Source of the DNA: Lautropia mirabilis
GTDB taxonomy: Bacteria; Pseudomonadota; Gammaproteobacteria; Burkholderiales; Burkholderiaceae_B
Direction: 5' to 3'
Length of the DNA: 64,000 nucleotides
Assembly (NCBI GenBank): GCA_945876565.1
Contig: CAMCOS010000006.1
Span: forward strand, 43,498-107,497
Shown here: piece by piece, positions 1-9,352 of the stretch
How the letters are laid out: each line of letters starts with the position of its first letter
Position numbering within the stretch: the stretch's first letter is position 1
Made by a program: the position numbers and the translations under genes
Notes under the pieces: generated by a model
Told to the model about the DNA's origin: nothing
The model's database searches: none
What the model saw: the letters and a program-made list of their open reading frames with translations, nothing else

Positions 1-388
1 GCCGATATGCAGCCATGGCTTGCAATTGACCGCCCTGAAAACGCAGTCGTTGCCAAGAACCCTCGATAACCGTGTACTGCCCATGTGGGTGCTGATCAAC
101 CACTTGCCAGCCATCAAGATGCTCAACAAAGATCGTTGGCACAGCTTGGTGCGCATGCCATTGCAGCCAGATGCGCCCTTGATCAGAAAACACTTGGCGC
201 GGGGCAACCCTCCGGTCACCGCTCAAATGCCAGTTAAAGTCAGGGTCACCAACAATCGGATGGGCAGGCTGCCGGGGTGCAGATTGTGTGTAGTGAGCTG
301 CGTCGGTATCGTGAACCGCACAGCCTGACAGCACGCTGGCGAGGCCTAGCAGCAAGCCCGCGCACGAGAACTTGGAACAGATCTCCAT
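1..388 (-). CDS. Lipoprotein, C-terminus outside window (VirB9/TrbG-like?)
   Basis: A reading frame starts at ATG 388 and stays open to the left edge (129 codons), so the C-terminus is missing. An AAGGGAAA ribosome binding site precedes the start. Residues 1-23 form a lipoprotein signal with lipobox LSGC (Cys about residue 23). The mature part begins polar and then runs as beta-strand-like sequence with VFSDQGRIWLQW, PTIFVE and GQYTVIEG. That spacing resembles the N-terminal domain of VirB9/TrbG/CagX proteins of type IV secretion or related pilus systems, but this is my pattern impression only. No partner genes are visible. A stand-alone outer-membrane lipoprotein is an equally good reading. 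Confidence 0.6.
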   Translation of the reverse strand, partial: MEICSKFSCAGLLLGLASVLSGCAVHDTDAAHYTQSAPRQPAHPIVGDPDFNWHLSGDRRVAPRQVFSDQGRIWLQWHAHQAVPTIFVEHLDGWQVVDQHPHGQYTVIEGSWQRLRFQGGQLQAMAAYR

Positions 389-478
389 GAATGCTTTCCC
401 TTAAAGTAAGGGCAGCATCTTGAACGATCAATGCCATCGAAACAATTGTGCAGATTACGACCGGACACGCAAGTCCTC

Positions 479-517
479 GTAAAAACACGGCCAGCATTCA
501 GCTGGCCGTGTTTTTAC
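479..517 (-). terminator. Perfect 17-bp-arm hairpin terminator
   Basis: Two perfectly complementary 17-base arms (479-495 and 501-517) flank a 5-base loop. The GC-rich core CACGGCCAGC/GCTGGCCGTG is bounded by A5 and T5, so it can end transcription in both directions. It lies 21 bp past the stop of the solute-binding protein gene at 538 and just upstream of the lipoprotein gene. Confidence 0.9.
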
Positions 518-537
518 TACATACACTCTACAAAAAC

Positions 538-1827
538 TTAACGCATCAGCTTTGCAGCTTCGGCCTTTGCATTCATCAGTGCAGTCATGGGTGGCGTTTT
601 GTCAGTTAGCGCCAGGTCAAACGCTTGATTGAACAAAACCAAGATCTTGGGATAGTTGCGCACATCGAACCCAGTGGACTTTTTGCTATCGCCATTGGTC
701 ATCTGATCAACAATTTTACGTGCGCCCGGAATGCGGTTGTAAAAGGACACATCCGCTGCCCTGAATGCAGCATCGGTCAACGGCAGGTAACCCGTCTTCT
801 GATGCCACTCGGCCGCCACCACTGGCTTGGCCAGATAGGAAATCAACTCAGCTGTGGCCTTTTGGCGGGCATCCGAGTTACCTTTGACTGCCCACAACGC
901 ACTACCACCGATAAACGGAGCACCGGGCTTGGGTGTTTCCTGTTCGTAATACGGCACCGGTGCAACCCCAAAACGCATATTGCTTTGCAGCACCTCACCC
1001 AAGGCACCGGAACCTGCGGTCAGAACGGCGCAACGACCTTGCGTGAAGCCCTCAGTGGCTTGGCCCTGCGCACTGTGCTGCAATAACAACTCAGTCTTTC
1101 GCCAGCTGACCATCAATGACAAGTGACGAACGTATAGTTTGCTGAAATTAAATGACAGATTCGGCGAAGGCTTCATGCCATTGTCTGGCGTCAAATAAAA
1201 TTCGTCATTGATTGGTGCTAGGTTCTCGATGTGAACCTTGACTTGATCGCTCGTGACGTACGGGCAACGGACGTTGCCATCGTTACGGAGTTTCAACAGG
1301 TGTGCCTGAAGCTCTGACCATGTGGCTGGCGGCGCATCAGCGTCCAGACCCGCGCCCCGGTACATCTCAACGTTGTAAAACATGATCGGCACTTCGGCCA
1401 TGTAGGGAAATGCCAAAAGGCGACCGCGACTGTCACGCACGAAATCAGTGGTTTTTTCCAGGAACCAGGAGGAGTCGGGAACTGGGTACTTTGCCAACAA
1501 TTGGTACAAGGGCAAGATATCCTTGTGCTGGGCCACCACCTCTGGGGAACGATTATCTCTTAACTGGACCAAATCCGGTTTGGCACCCTTGCCGGCGATC
1601 GCCTCGGCAGCATCTTTTTCCAGGCTGTCTTGATCCCGATAGTGGGTCAAATCCACCACGACATTGGACTGAGACGAGTTGAAGCGATTAATCAAACTTT
1701 CAAATTCGGCACGATTGGGCCCCGACAGAGTGTGCCAAACTTCAATCTCAGTCTTTTTTGCCAGCGCAGGGGCAGACAATAAAGCGGACATTCCCAGAAT
1801 GACCAAGCTCTTAACGATTGGTTTCAC
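538..1827 (-). CDS. Extracellular solute-binding protein, UgpB-like
   Basis: This 429-residue protein is a periplasmic substrate-binding component of an ABC sugar-type importer (family 1). The N-terminus is a Sec signal peptide ending ALA around residue 23, followed by EIEVWHTLSG, the typical opening of UgpB-type glycerol-3-phosphate binding proteins. Other family-like segments are PDLVQLRD, FPYMAEVPIMFYN and FIGGSALWAV. Length is normal for the family. No permease or ATPase gene is adjacent, so it is an orphan here or its partners are encoded elsewhere. Substrate is inferred from similarity and not proven: glycerol-3-phosphate diesters or a sugar are both possible. It ends at the strong hairpin at 479-517. 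Confidence 0.8.
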   Translation of the reverse strand: MKPIVKSLVILGMSALLSAPALAKKTEIEVWHTLSGPNRAEFESLINRFNSSQSNVVVDLTHYRDQDSLEKDAAEAIAGKGAKPDLVQLRDNRSPEVVAQHKDILPLYQLLAKYPVPDSSWFLEKTTDFVRDSRGRLLAFPYMAEVPIMFYNVEMYRGAGLDADAPPATWSELQAHLLKLRNDGNVRCPYVTSDQVKVHIENLAPINDEFYLTPDNGMKPSPNLSFNFSKLYVRHLSLMVSWRKTELLLQHSAQGQATEGFTQGRCAVLTAGSGALGEVLQSNMRFGVAPVPYYEQETPKPGAPFIGGSALWAVKGNSDARQKATAELISYLAKPVVAAEWHQKTGYLPLTDAAFRAADVSFYNRIPGARKIVDQMTNGDSKKSTGFDVRNYPKILVLFNQAFDLALTDKTPPMTALMNAKAEAAKLMR

Positions 1828-1877
1828 GTGCTATTCCTCAAAAAATTGCCCGGCAAGCCAGGCGGTGATAATACATT

Positions 1878-3134
1878 TCAAATACCCATGAACGGAAACT
1901 CTGGCTGCGGCGGTTTGCCACTGACCACATCCGCAATGGCTTTGCCTGAGCCCGGACCCATGGTCCAGCCCAAGGTGCCATGGCCCGTGTTTAGATATAA
2001 ATTCGGGATGCGCGTGCGGCCAATTAACGGCACATTTGATGGCGTCGAAGGCCGTAAACCGGACCAGTACTTGACGCGATCGAAATCCAAGACACTTTCA
2101 AACAACTCACGCGCGAGGTCAGTCATGGCCTGACACCGAACCGGGTTCAGCGTGCGTGAGTAGCCAGACAGCTCGGCCGTACCGGCCATGCGCAAGGTAT
2201 CACCCAAACGCGAGAACACCACCTTGTGCTTGCTGTCTGTCAGGCTGACCACCGGTGCCAACTCAGGCTTGATAATCGGAAAGGATGCCGAATAACCCTT
2301 GGTCGGGTAGATCAAGCAGTGAATACCAAGTGGGCGCATCAGTTGCGGCGTAAAACTGCCGAGTGCCACAACAAAAGAATCGCCCTCAATTCGATCGTAA
2401 CTACCATCACTGCGTATGACCTCGACCGCCGCAGCGCGACCGTTCTCACAAATCACGCGCGTGATCCGAGTGGAAAACTCAAACTGCACAGCTGCCTTCT
2501 TGGCTAGCTCGGCGACTTGGACAGTAAACGCATGTACATCACCGCTTTCATCGGTTTCAGTGAAATCACCACCCACAATGCTCGCGCGATGCGCAGCCAA
2601 GGCAGGCTCAATCGCAACCACCTCATCTGCGCTGACCACGCGTCGATCGAGTCCATAGTCGCGCATCACATCCGCGGCCTTCTGCGAGCCGTCAAACTCC
2701 TCTTGATCGCGATAGAAATTCAAGATGCCGCGCTGCAACTGATGATATTCAAGACCAAGTTCTTGACGCATCTGCGTCAACGTCTCTTGGCTGTATTGCG
2801 CCAAGCGCACCATGGCTCGGATATTGGGCGCCAAGCGCGATGGCAAACACTCTCGCAAGAATGCCAAGCCCCACATCCACTGTCGCCAGTCAAACTGTGG
2901 GCGAAACAGCAGGGGCGCATCGTCCTTACCCATCCATTTGAGCAATTTGAGTGGCGCCTGCGGGTTAGCCCAAGGCTCAGCGTAAGACACAGAGATTTGG
3001 CCGCCATTGGCAAACGAGGTTTCTTGTGCTGGCCCAGCCTCACGGTCGATGACCACCACCTCATGGCCTTCTTGCCGCAACCACCACGCAGAGCAAACAC
3101 CAATGACTCCGCCACCTAGGACCACAACCTTCAT
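1878..3134 (-). CDS. dadA: D-amino acid dehydrogenase small subunit
   Basis: DadA oxidises D-amino acids, chiefly D-alanine, to 2-oxo acids and ammonia and passes electrons to the respiratory chain. It is an FAD enzyme at the inner membrane. The protein (418 residues) starts MKVVVLGGGVIGVCSAWWL, the dinucleotide-binding Rossmann motif GxGxxG, and has the ETSFANGGQISVSYAEPWA segment typical of DadA (shown here only in part). I choose ATG 3134 because GGGGTGAGG lies just upstream. A longer frame to 3164 adds ten residues before the Rossmann motif and is unlikely. The gene follows the ferredoxin reductase gene by about 50 bp and may be cotranscribed. No alanine racemase gene (dadX) is adjacent. 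Confidence 0.88.
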   Translation of the reverse strand: MKVVVLGGGVIGVCSAWWLRQEGHEVVVIDREAGPAQETSFANGGQISVSYAEPWANPQAPLKLLKWMGKDDAPLLFRPQFDWRQWMWGLAFLRECLPSRLAPNIRAMVRLAQYSQETLTQMRQELGLEYHQLQRGILNFYRDQEEFDGSQKAADVMRDYGLDRRVVSADEVVAIEPALAAHRASIVGGDFTETDESGDVHAFTVQVAELAKKAAVQFEFSTRITRVICENGRAAAVEVIRSDGSYDRIEGDSFVVALGSFTPQLMRPLGIHCLIYPTKGYSASFPIIKPELAPVVSLTDSKHKVVFSRLGDTLRMAGTAELSGYSRTLNPVRCQAMTDLARELFESVLDFDRVKYWSGLRPSTPSNVPLIGRTRIPNLYLNTGHGTLGWTMGPGSGKAIADVVSGKPPQPEFPFMGI

Positions 3135-3185
3135 CGCCTCACCCCTGAACCGTTGACACGACAAATCACTATGCGAAGTGTAGCT

Positions 3186-4229
3186 TCAAGACTTTGCACT
3201 GTCTGCCGCCGAAGTGAATGCATCAGCAAAAAACGCATTCTCAGGCAAACCGCGGTCAGACACGAACTCTCGACGCGCTGACTCGACCACGATCGGTGCG
3301 CCACAGGCATACACCTCATGACCACTCAAATCAGGCATATCATCCATGACAGCCTTGTGCACAAAACCGGTTCGCCCGCTCCAGCCGTCCTCTGTCAAAG
3401 CATCTGAAACCACCGGGACATACTCGAACCGCGGTAACTGCTGCTCCCAACCACGGGCCAAATCGTCCATGTAGAGATCTTGCGGCCGGCGCCCACCCCA
3501 ATAGAGCACAGCCGGCCGATCAATGTTTTGCTCAATCATGTGCTCGATGATGGCCTTGATCGGGGCAAAGCCCGTGCCACTGGCCAAAAACACGATCGGC
3601 TTTTCACTTTCCTCGCGCAGAAAAAAAGAGCCAAAGGGGCCTTCGAGACGCATGATTTCACGCTCTTTCATCTGCGTGGTGCCTGCACCAAACACATGAT
3701 CGGTAAAGAGACCACCTGGCATATGACGCACATGCAATTCAAGCGCTGCTGCCTGATTGGGGGAATTTGCCATGGAATAGCTGCGACGACTGCCGTCTTT
3801 CAAAATCACTTCTACGTATTGACCAGCGTAGAAACGGAAGGTTTCCGAAGAGGGCAATTGCAGAGTCAGAATCGCCACATCAGGCACTGCCATGTGTATA
3901 CGGGTCACCCGAGCAGGCAGCTTGCGAATTTGAATATCAGAAGCCAGACGAACTTCGCGCGACTCAATCACCATGTCAGACAAGGGATACGCTTGACACA
4001 AAAGCGTAAAGCCTTGTTCTAGCTCTTCAGCCTGAAGTACCTGAGCTGGGGCCAAACCAGCATCGAACTTGCCCTCTAACACTTTGCCCTTGCAACTTGA
4101 GCAAGCGCCAGCCCGGCAGCTGTAGGGCAGAACAATACCCGCTGCCAGGGCCGCGTCCAGAAGATTCTGATCATCGCTGGCGGTGAACTGGTGACGGGTT
4201 GGTTCAATTGTTATGCTGTAAGTTGCCAT
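3186..4229 (-). CDS. 2Fe-2S ferredoxin/flavin NAD(P)H reductase (CDP-6-deoxyglucoseen reductase type)
   Basis: A 347-residue single-chain electron-transfer enzyme. The N-terminal plant-type 2Fe-2S domain carries C38, C43, C46 and C78 (motif YSCRAGACSSC). An FAD-binding barrel follows with RRSYSMAN at 148-155, then an NAD(P)-binding domain with FLASGTGFAPIK around 214-225 and a C-terminal YACGAP motif. This order matches AscD/E3-like reductases and also phenol hydroxylase or BenC reductases. In Burkholderiales such genes are usually annotated as CDP-6-deoxy-delta-3,4-glucoseen reductase although no ascarylose pathway is nearby. The electron acceptor is unknown. It sits between parC and dadA on the same strand. 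Confidence 0.85.
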   Translation of the reverse strand: MATYSITIEPTRHQFTASDDQNLLDAALAAGIVLPYSCRAGACSSCKGKVLEGKFDAGLAPAQVLQAEELEQGFTLLCQAYPLSDMVIESREVRLASDIQIRKLPARVTRIHMAVPDVAILTLQLPSSETFRFYAGQYVEVILKDGSRRSYSMANSPNQAAALELHVRHMPGGLFTDHVFGAGTTQMKEREIMRLEGPFGSFFLREESEKPIVFLASGTGFAPIKAIIEHMIEQNIDRPAVLYWGGRRPQDLYMDDLARGWEQQLPRFEYVPVVSDALTEDGWSGRTGFVHKAVMDDMPDLSGHEVYACGAPIVVESARREFVSDRGLPENAFFADAFTSAADSAKS

Positions 4230-4270
4230 GATGCTTAATATTTCTTAATATTTGTGGGTGTGGGTGTGGT

Positions 4271-6592
4271 CTAGCCAATGTCGGAAGTCGACGGCGAGCT
4301 TTGCAACACAGGCGACTTCAAACGGGTTTGTAGCGCCTTGCCTTTGCGAGCCCGTTTTGACAAATAGGGTTCTAGCGTATCACCCACGAGCACATCGGTG
4401 CGGGTTTGATTACGATAGCTACCAGTCATTGACAGTCCAGAAGCACCAACCATGGCCACTTGAGCCAAATAGTCCGGCTGATCAACCGCAAGCAACACGG
4501 TGCCTCGTCCACCACCTGTCAATTGTTTGACCTCGCCTAATTCAATTACGGAAAGTCGCGCCCGCGCTGACAAAAGCGCCAGATGCGTATCAGTCGGACC
4601 GACACGCACGGGTCGCATCAAGGTATCACCAACTTCCAGCGTGATGAATTGTTTACCGGCTTTTTGACGCGACACCAAGGCACTGGCAGGCGCTTTGAAA
4701 CCCAAACCGGCGGCCGTGGTAAAGAGCCATTGGACGTCCAGACCAGACGCCATCAGGTGAGCAACTTGCGAGCCAAGCTCCAGATCAACCATCGCCGTCA
4801 CTGGGCTGCCATCGCCGCGCGCGGATGGCAAGCTCGCGACTGGCACTGAATACAAGCGGCCACTACTACCCAGTACAAACAGATAGTCTGTGCTGCGGCA
4901 CTCATAGCTGCCATAGTAGCCATCACCAGCCTTAAAGCCAAACTGGGTGGCATCATGACCGTGGCCTTGGCGCACACGCACCCAACCCTTTTGCGAGGCA
5001 ATGACCGTAACCGGTTCATCGTTGACCTTAACCTCAAGCACTGCGCGCTCGGCCACTTCGATTAACGTGCGGCGAGCATCACCGTATTGCTTGGCGTCGG
5101 CCTCGATTTCCTTGACCAACAAGCGGCGCAGCACAGCGGGCTTGTCGATCAGATTGTGCAACTTGCTCTCTTGCTCACGCTTATCGGCAAGCTCTTGCTC
5201 AATCTTGATTCCCTCTAATTTTGCCAACTGACGAAGTCGCATCTCAAGAATATCTTCAGCCTGGCGCTCGGTAAGCTTAAACCGAGCCATCAGCGCTGGC
5301 CTAGGCTCATCAGACTCACGAATGGTCTGGATCACCTCATCCACGTTTAGATAAACCAGCATTCGGCCTTCAAGCACATGGATCCGGTCTAGCACTTTGT
5401 CAAGGCGATATTGACTACGACGCAGCAAGGTCGCTGCACGAAACTCGATCCACTCAAGCAACATTTCCTTCATTGCTTTCTGTCGTGGCCTGCCATCGGT
5501 GCCTACGCACACCAAATTAGCCGAGACATTGGTCTCAAGACTGGTTTGCGCCAGCAAGGTTGTCACAAACAGGTCACGATCCACTTTGGATGTCTTGGGC
5601 TCAAATACCAAGCGAACCGCTGCATCTTTGCCCGACTCATCGCGCACCGCATCCAGCAGACCCAGCATTTGAGCCTTCGCCTGCTGCTGCTCGTTGGTCA
5701 ACGATTTCTTGCCAGTTTTAACCTTGGGGTTGGTGATGTCCTCGATTTCTTCAAGTACACGCTGGCAAGACGTGCCCGGTGGCAACTCATGCACCACAAG
5801 CTGCCACTGGCCTCGAGCCATTTCCTCAAACTGCCACCGCGCCCTGACCTTGAGTGACCCTCGGCCAGTGGCGTAAATGGCCGCAATGTCCTGAGGTGCC
5901 GTGATGATATGACCGCCCCCGGGAAAATCGGGGCCTGGCAAGATGGTCTGCAGTTGATCATCACCGAGCTTGGGGTCATTGATCAACGCCACGCAGGCTG
6001 CTGCAATCTCATTCAGATTGTGCGGCGGCATCTCAGTGGCCATACCCACCGCAATACCAGAGGCTCCATTCAACAGGAGCATTGGCAATCGAGCAGGCAA
6101 TTGCGCTGGTTCAAGCTGGCTGCCGTCGTAATTCGGCACGAAATCCACCGTGCCCTCATCTAGCTCGTCAAGCAAAATGCGTGAGATCGGTGTCAGCCGG
6201 GCTTCGGTGTAACGCATGGCAGCCGCGTTGTCACCATCACGTGAGCCAAAGTTGCCCTGACCATCAATTAGTGGATAACGCAAGGTAAACGATTGCGCCA
6301 TGCGCACCAACGCATCGTAGGCCGCCTGGTCGCCGTGCGGATGAAATTTACCCAGTACATCACCCACCACCCGCGCGGATTTAACCGGGCGCGAGCCAGA
6401 CTGCAAACCCATGGCCTGCATGGCAAACAAGATGCGGCGCTGCACGGGCTTTTGTCCATCGCCAAGATCAGGCAAGGCTCGGCCCTTGACCACAGACACC
6501 GCGTAATCTAGATAGGCTTGCTCAGCATACAGTCCTAGCGTGAGCGCATCGTCTTCGTTGGCAAATAAGTCGGGTTGTTGGCTGTCAATCAT
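4271..6592 (-). CDS. parC: DNA topoisomerase IV subunit A
   Basis: ParC is the DNA-cleaving subunit of topoisomerase IV, which unlinks daughter chromosomes together with ParE. The protein has 773 residues, normal length. The catalytic tyrosine is Y128 in [10 protein letters not shown]. The breakage-reunion domain begins near [12 protein letters not shown] (49-60). The C-terminal third is a beta-pinwheel with repeated strands. At the position of E. coli Ser80 in the quinolone region the sequence reads GDQAAYD, so Gln89 replaces Ser, and Asp93 stands for Glu84. The gene follows parE with a 41-bp gap, so the two are an operon in the order parE-parC. Confidence 0.95.
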   Translation of the reverse strand: MIDSQQPDLFANEDDALTLGLYAEQAYLDYAVSVVKGRALPDLGDGQKPVQRRILFAMQAMGLQSGSRPVKSARVVGDVLGKFHPHGDQAAYDALVRMAQSFTLRYPLIDGQGNFGSRDGDNAAAMRYTEARLTPISRILLDELDEGTVDFVPNYDGSQLEPAQLPARLPMLLLNGASGIAVGMATEMPPHNLNEIAAACVALINDPKLGDDQLQTILPGPDFPGGGHIITAPQDIAAIYATGRGSLKVRARWQFEEMARGQWQLVVHELPPGTSCQRVLEEIEDITNPKVKTGKKSLTNEQQQAKAQMLGLLDAVRDESGKDAAVRLVFEPKTSKVDRDLFVTTLLAQTSLETNVSANLVCVGTDGRPRQKAMKEMLLEWIEFRAATLLRRSQYRLDKVLDRIHVLEGRMLVYLNVDEVIQTIRESDEPRPALMARFKLTERQAEDILEMRLRQLAKLEGIKIEQELADKREQESKLHNLIDKPAVLRRLLVKEIEADAKQYGDARRTLIEVAERAVLEVKVNDEPVTVIASQKGWVRVRQGHGHDATQFGFKAGDGYYGSYECRSTDYLFVLGSSGRLYSVPVASLPSARGDGSPVTAMVDLELGSQVAHLMASGLDVQWLFTTAAGLGFKAPASALVSRQKAGKQFITLEVGDTLMRPVRVGPTDTHLALLSARARLSVIELGEVKQLTGGGRGTVLLAVDQPDYLAQVAMVGASGLSMTGSYRNQTRTDVLVGDTLEPYLSKRARKGKALQTRLKSPVLQSSPSTSDIG

Positions 6593-6633
6593 CTCAAACT
6601 TTTTTGGTTACATTCCAGGGTCCAATCTCAGGC

Positions 6634-8598
6634 CTAAATATCCACCTGAGCAAGATTGCCCTTATCTTCAATCCACTGGCGACGCTGGCTGGATTCGCCC
6701 TTGCCCATTAGCATGCTGAACATCTGACGGGTTTGGTCAAGGTCAAGCTCACCGTACCGCACCTGCAACAGCCGCCTCGTATCCGGGTTTAGCGTCGTTT
6801 CCCAAAGCTGCTCCGGACTCATTTCGCCCAATCCTTTGAAGCGGCCAATTGACCAGGTACCCTCGCGCACGCCTTCCTTGCGCAGCTTGTCCAAGAGCGC
6901 CTCTAGCTCGCCCTCATCCAGACAATAAAACTTGCGCATGGGTCGCTTGCCCTGAGCCGGCACATCCACACGGAACAAGGGCGGTCTGGCAATGTACAAA
7001 TGACCGGCCTCTACTAGCTTGGGAAAGTGCTTGAAAAAAAGTGTCAGCAACAGGACCTGAATGTGAGAACCATCCACATCGGCATCGGACAAGATACAAA
7101 CCCGTCCGTAACGCAACTGCGACAAATCAGCGGTGTCGTTTGGCCCATGTGGATCAACACCGATGGCCACAGAAATATCGTGAATCTCATTATTTGCAAA
7201 GAGGCGATCCTTATCAACCTCCCATGCATTCAACACCTTGCCGCGCAAAGGCAATATGGCTTGAAATGACTTGTCGCGCCCCATCTTGGCCGAACCACCA
7301 GCCGAGTCACCCTCCACCAGAAACACTTCGGTTCGAGTGAGATCAGTCGATTCGCAATCGGTCAGCTTGCCTGGCAGCACCGCCACACCGGAGCCGCGTT
7401 TTTTCTCGACCTTTTGAGCCGCACGGCTGCGGGCCTGGGCCTGGCGAATCGCAAGCTCAGCGAGCTTGCGGCCATATTCAACATTAGAATTAAGCCAAAG
7501 CTCCAATGCGGTCTTCACAAAACCGCCCACCAATCGCACGGCATCGCGGCTATTTAAGCGCTCCTTGATCTGCCCCTGAAACTGGGGGTCAAGCACTTTG
7601 GCTGACAACACAAAACTTACGCGCGAGAACACATCCTCGGGTAACAACTTCGTGCCCTTTGGCAATAAGCTGTGTAACTCGGCAAACCCCTTGACCGCGC
7701 CAAATAAACCCTCGCGCAGGCCCGACTCGTGGGTGCCGCCTGCCGGGGTGGGGATCAGGTTGACATAGGATTCCCGCGCGATAGCCCCATCCTCAGCCCA
7801 GGCCACCACCCATTGAGCACCTTCTCCCGTGGCGAAATCGTCATCGCCGTCCTGGGCAAACTGCTCGCCTGCAAACAAAGGCACCAACAACGGCGTACCA
7901 TCAAGCGCATCAGACAGATAACCTTGCAGCCCGTCCTTGAAATGCCAAGTCTGCACTTCACCAGTTTTTTCGATGGAGAGTTTGACAGTCACACCAGCAA
8001 GCAACACCGCTTTGCTGCGAAGCAAGTGCGTCAACTCACCCGCCGGCAGCGTTGCAGAATCAAAGTACTTGGCGTCCGGCCAAACAGTGACACGTGTCCC
8101 TGTGCGTTTTTTTGGAACTTCGCCCACTTGCTTCAAAGGCTTTGCGACCGACCCATTTTCGAAGGTCATTTGATGTTCGCCACCATCGCGCCAGACTGTC
8201 AGGTCTAACCTCGTGGCCAGGGCGTTAGTCACCGAAACACCCACGCCATGTAGCCCACCAGAAAATGCGTAGGCGCCTGCAGCAGCGTGCTTATCGAACT
8301 TGCCACCGGCATGTAAGCGCGTAAAGACAAGCTCGGCAACCGGAGCCTTTTCCTGGGGGTGTAAGCCAACCGGGATGCCACGGCCATCATCTTGCACGGT
8401 GACACTGCCATCAGCGCGCAAAGTCACCTCAATGGTTGAGCAATGTCCGGCAAGCGCCTCATCGGCAGCGTTATCAATCACCTCTTGGATAATGTGCAGC
8501 GGATTTTCCGTCCGGGTATACATCCCCGGGCGCTGTCGCACCGGCTCAAGACCTTTCAGAACCCGAATCGATGATTCGTCGTAACTAGTTGAAGCCAA
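6634..8598 (-). CDS. parE: DNA topoisomerase IV subunit B
   Basis: ParE is the ATPase subunit of topoisomerase IV. The 654-residue protein shows the GHKL ATP-binding motifs EVIDNAADEA and DGRGIPVG in the first 90 residues, the transducer domain, then the TOPRIM motifs EGDSAGG and DADVDGSHI. The end GRFKGLGEM...QRRQWIE is typical of type II topoisomerase B subunits. Length distinguishes it from GyrB, which is about 800 residues in this group because of an insert. Paired with the adjacent parC. The start ATG at 8598 gives MASTSYDESSIRVLKGLEPV, the usual ParE N-terminus. Confidence 0.95.
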   Translation of the reverse strand: MASTSYDESSIRVLKGLEPVRQRPGMYTRTENPLHIIQEVIDNAADEALAGHCSTIEVTLRADGSVTVQDDGRGIPVGLHPQEKAPVAELVFTRLHAGGKFDKHAAAGAYAFSGGLHGVGVSVTNALATRLDLTVWRDGGEHQMTFENGSVAKPLKQVGEVPKKRTGTRVTVWPDAKYFDSATLPAGELTHLLRSKAVLLAGVTVKLSIEKTGEVQTWHFKDGLQGYLSDALDGTPLLVPLFAGEQFAQDGDDDFATGEGAQWVVAWAEDGAIARESYVNLIPTPAGGTHESGLREGLFGAVKGFAELHSLLPKGTKLLPEDVFSRVSFVLSAKVLDPQFQGQIKERLNSRDAVRLVGGFVKTALELWLNSNVEYGRKLAELAIRQAQARSRAAQKVEKKRGSGVAVLPGKLTDCESTDLTRTEVFLVEGDSAGGSAKMGRDKSFQAILPLRGKVLNAWEVDKDRLFANNEIHDISVAIGVDPHGPNDTADLSQLRYGRVCILSDADVDGSHIQVLLLTLFFKHFPKLVEAGHLYIARPPLFRVDVPAQGKRPMRKFYCLDEGELEALLDKLRKEGVREGTWSIGRFKGLGEMSPEQLWETTLNPDTRRLLQVRYGELDLDQTRQMFSMLMGKGESSQRRQWIEDKGNLAQVDI

Positions 8599-8934
8599 GT
8601 TATCCCCAATATCTGTGGAAAAGCACCCGCATTTTAGGGAAAAAGTGTTTGTTTTGTGCGGGCAACAGTAGGACGCTCAAAACGTAAGCAATTTCCGAGG
8701 TACACATCCAATAGTCTGAAAAACAGTGTTATGCTCCACAGCATTAGTCTATGCTCTATAAAACAAAGCCTTGCCCTTTGTCAGACTGCAGCGCTTTTGT
8801 AGGTCACGAGTCGTTGACCGCGGGTCTATTAAAACGATACGCTTGGTGCGAGTGACAGTTGAAGGTGTCCGTTTTGAGGACGCCAATCAAATCTGAGTTG
8901 CTACCAAATCGTTATTTCATTTGAGATCAAAATC
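8599..8934. other. 336-bp divergent intergenic region parE/trxA
   Basis: No gene found on either strand. It must contain promoters for parE-parC (minus) and trxA (plus). A candidate -35 TTGACC lies at about 8814-8819 with a weak -10 GATACG about 16 bp further on, 100 bp before trxA. Near parE are TTATCCCCA and TGTGGAAAA, each close to a DnaA box, but two loose matches do not make an origin. Confidence 0.5.
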
Positions 8935-9261
8935 ATGAGTGAACATATTAAGAATGTCAGCGATGACAGTTTTGCAGTCGATGTATTGCAGTCTGACAAG
9001 CCAGTGCTTGTAGACTACTGGGCTGCCTGGTGTGGCCCCTGCAAGATGATTGCCCCCATCCTTGAGGAAGTGGCCGCCGAGTTTGCTGACAAAGTAACCA
9101 TTGCCAAGCTCAACGTCGACGAAAACCAGCAAACCGCTGCCAAGTTTGGTATTCGTGGCATCCCGACGCTGATGCTGTTTCAAAACGGCGAGGTCAAGGC
9201 CACCAAAGTTGGCGCGGTCTCCAAGAGCCAATTGACAGATTTCCTCAATCAGTCAATTTAA
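8935..9261 (+). CDS. trxA: Thioredoxin 1
   Basis: A 108-residue cytoplasmic dithiol-disulfide oxidoreductase with the active site WCGPC (Cys33, Cys36) and the cis-proline segment [11 protein letters not shown]. Its length and sequence are those of classical TrxA, which reduces ribonucleotide reductase, methionine sulfoxide reductases and other targets. It is followed 91 bp later by rho, an arrangement common in proteobacteria. Confidence 0.96.
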   Translation: MSEHIKNVSDDSFAVDVLQSDKPVLVDYWAAWCGPCKMIAPILEEVAAEFADKVTIAKLNVDENQQTAAKFGIRGIPTLMLFQNGEVKATKVGAVSKSQLTDFLNQSI

Positions 9262-9275
9262 GACCATTGCCTCGC

Positions 9276-9297
9276 GCAGGCCCGAGCCCGGGTCTGC
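9276..9297 (+). terminator. Possible hairpin between trxA and rho
   Basis: GCAGGCCCG and CGGGTCTGC can pair around a short loop, with one G-T pair. It sits 15 bp after the trxA stop. The T-rich tract (9312-9318) is too far for a classical terminator, so it may be an attenuator, mRNA-end stabiliser or nothing. Confidence 0.35.
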
Positions 9298-9352
9298 CAC
9301 CAACCCACTAAAGTTTTTTCCCTTTCACCTTCAATCCGACACACACACCTCC

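Noticed and set aside
2226..3119. Several plus-strand frames of 80-200 codons over dadA
   Set aside because: They are shadows antisense to a clear DadA coding sequence.
8605..8630. Two DnaA-box-like sequences upstream of parE
   Set aside because: Both deviate from the consensus, there is no cluster, AT-rich unwinding region or dnaA/dnaN nearby; not an origin.
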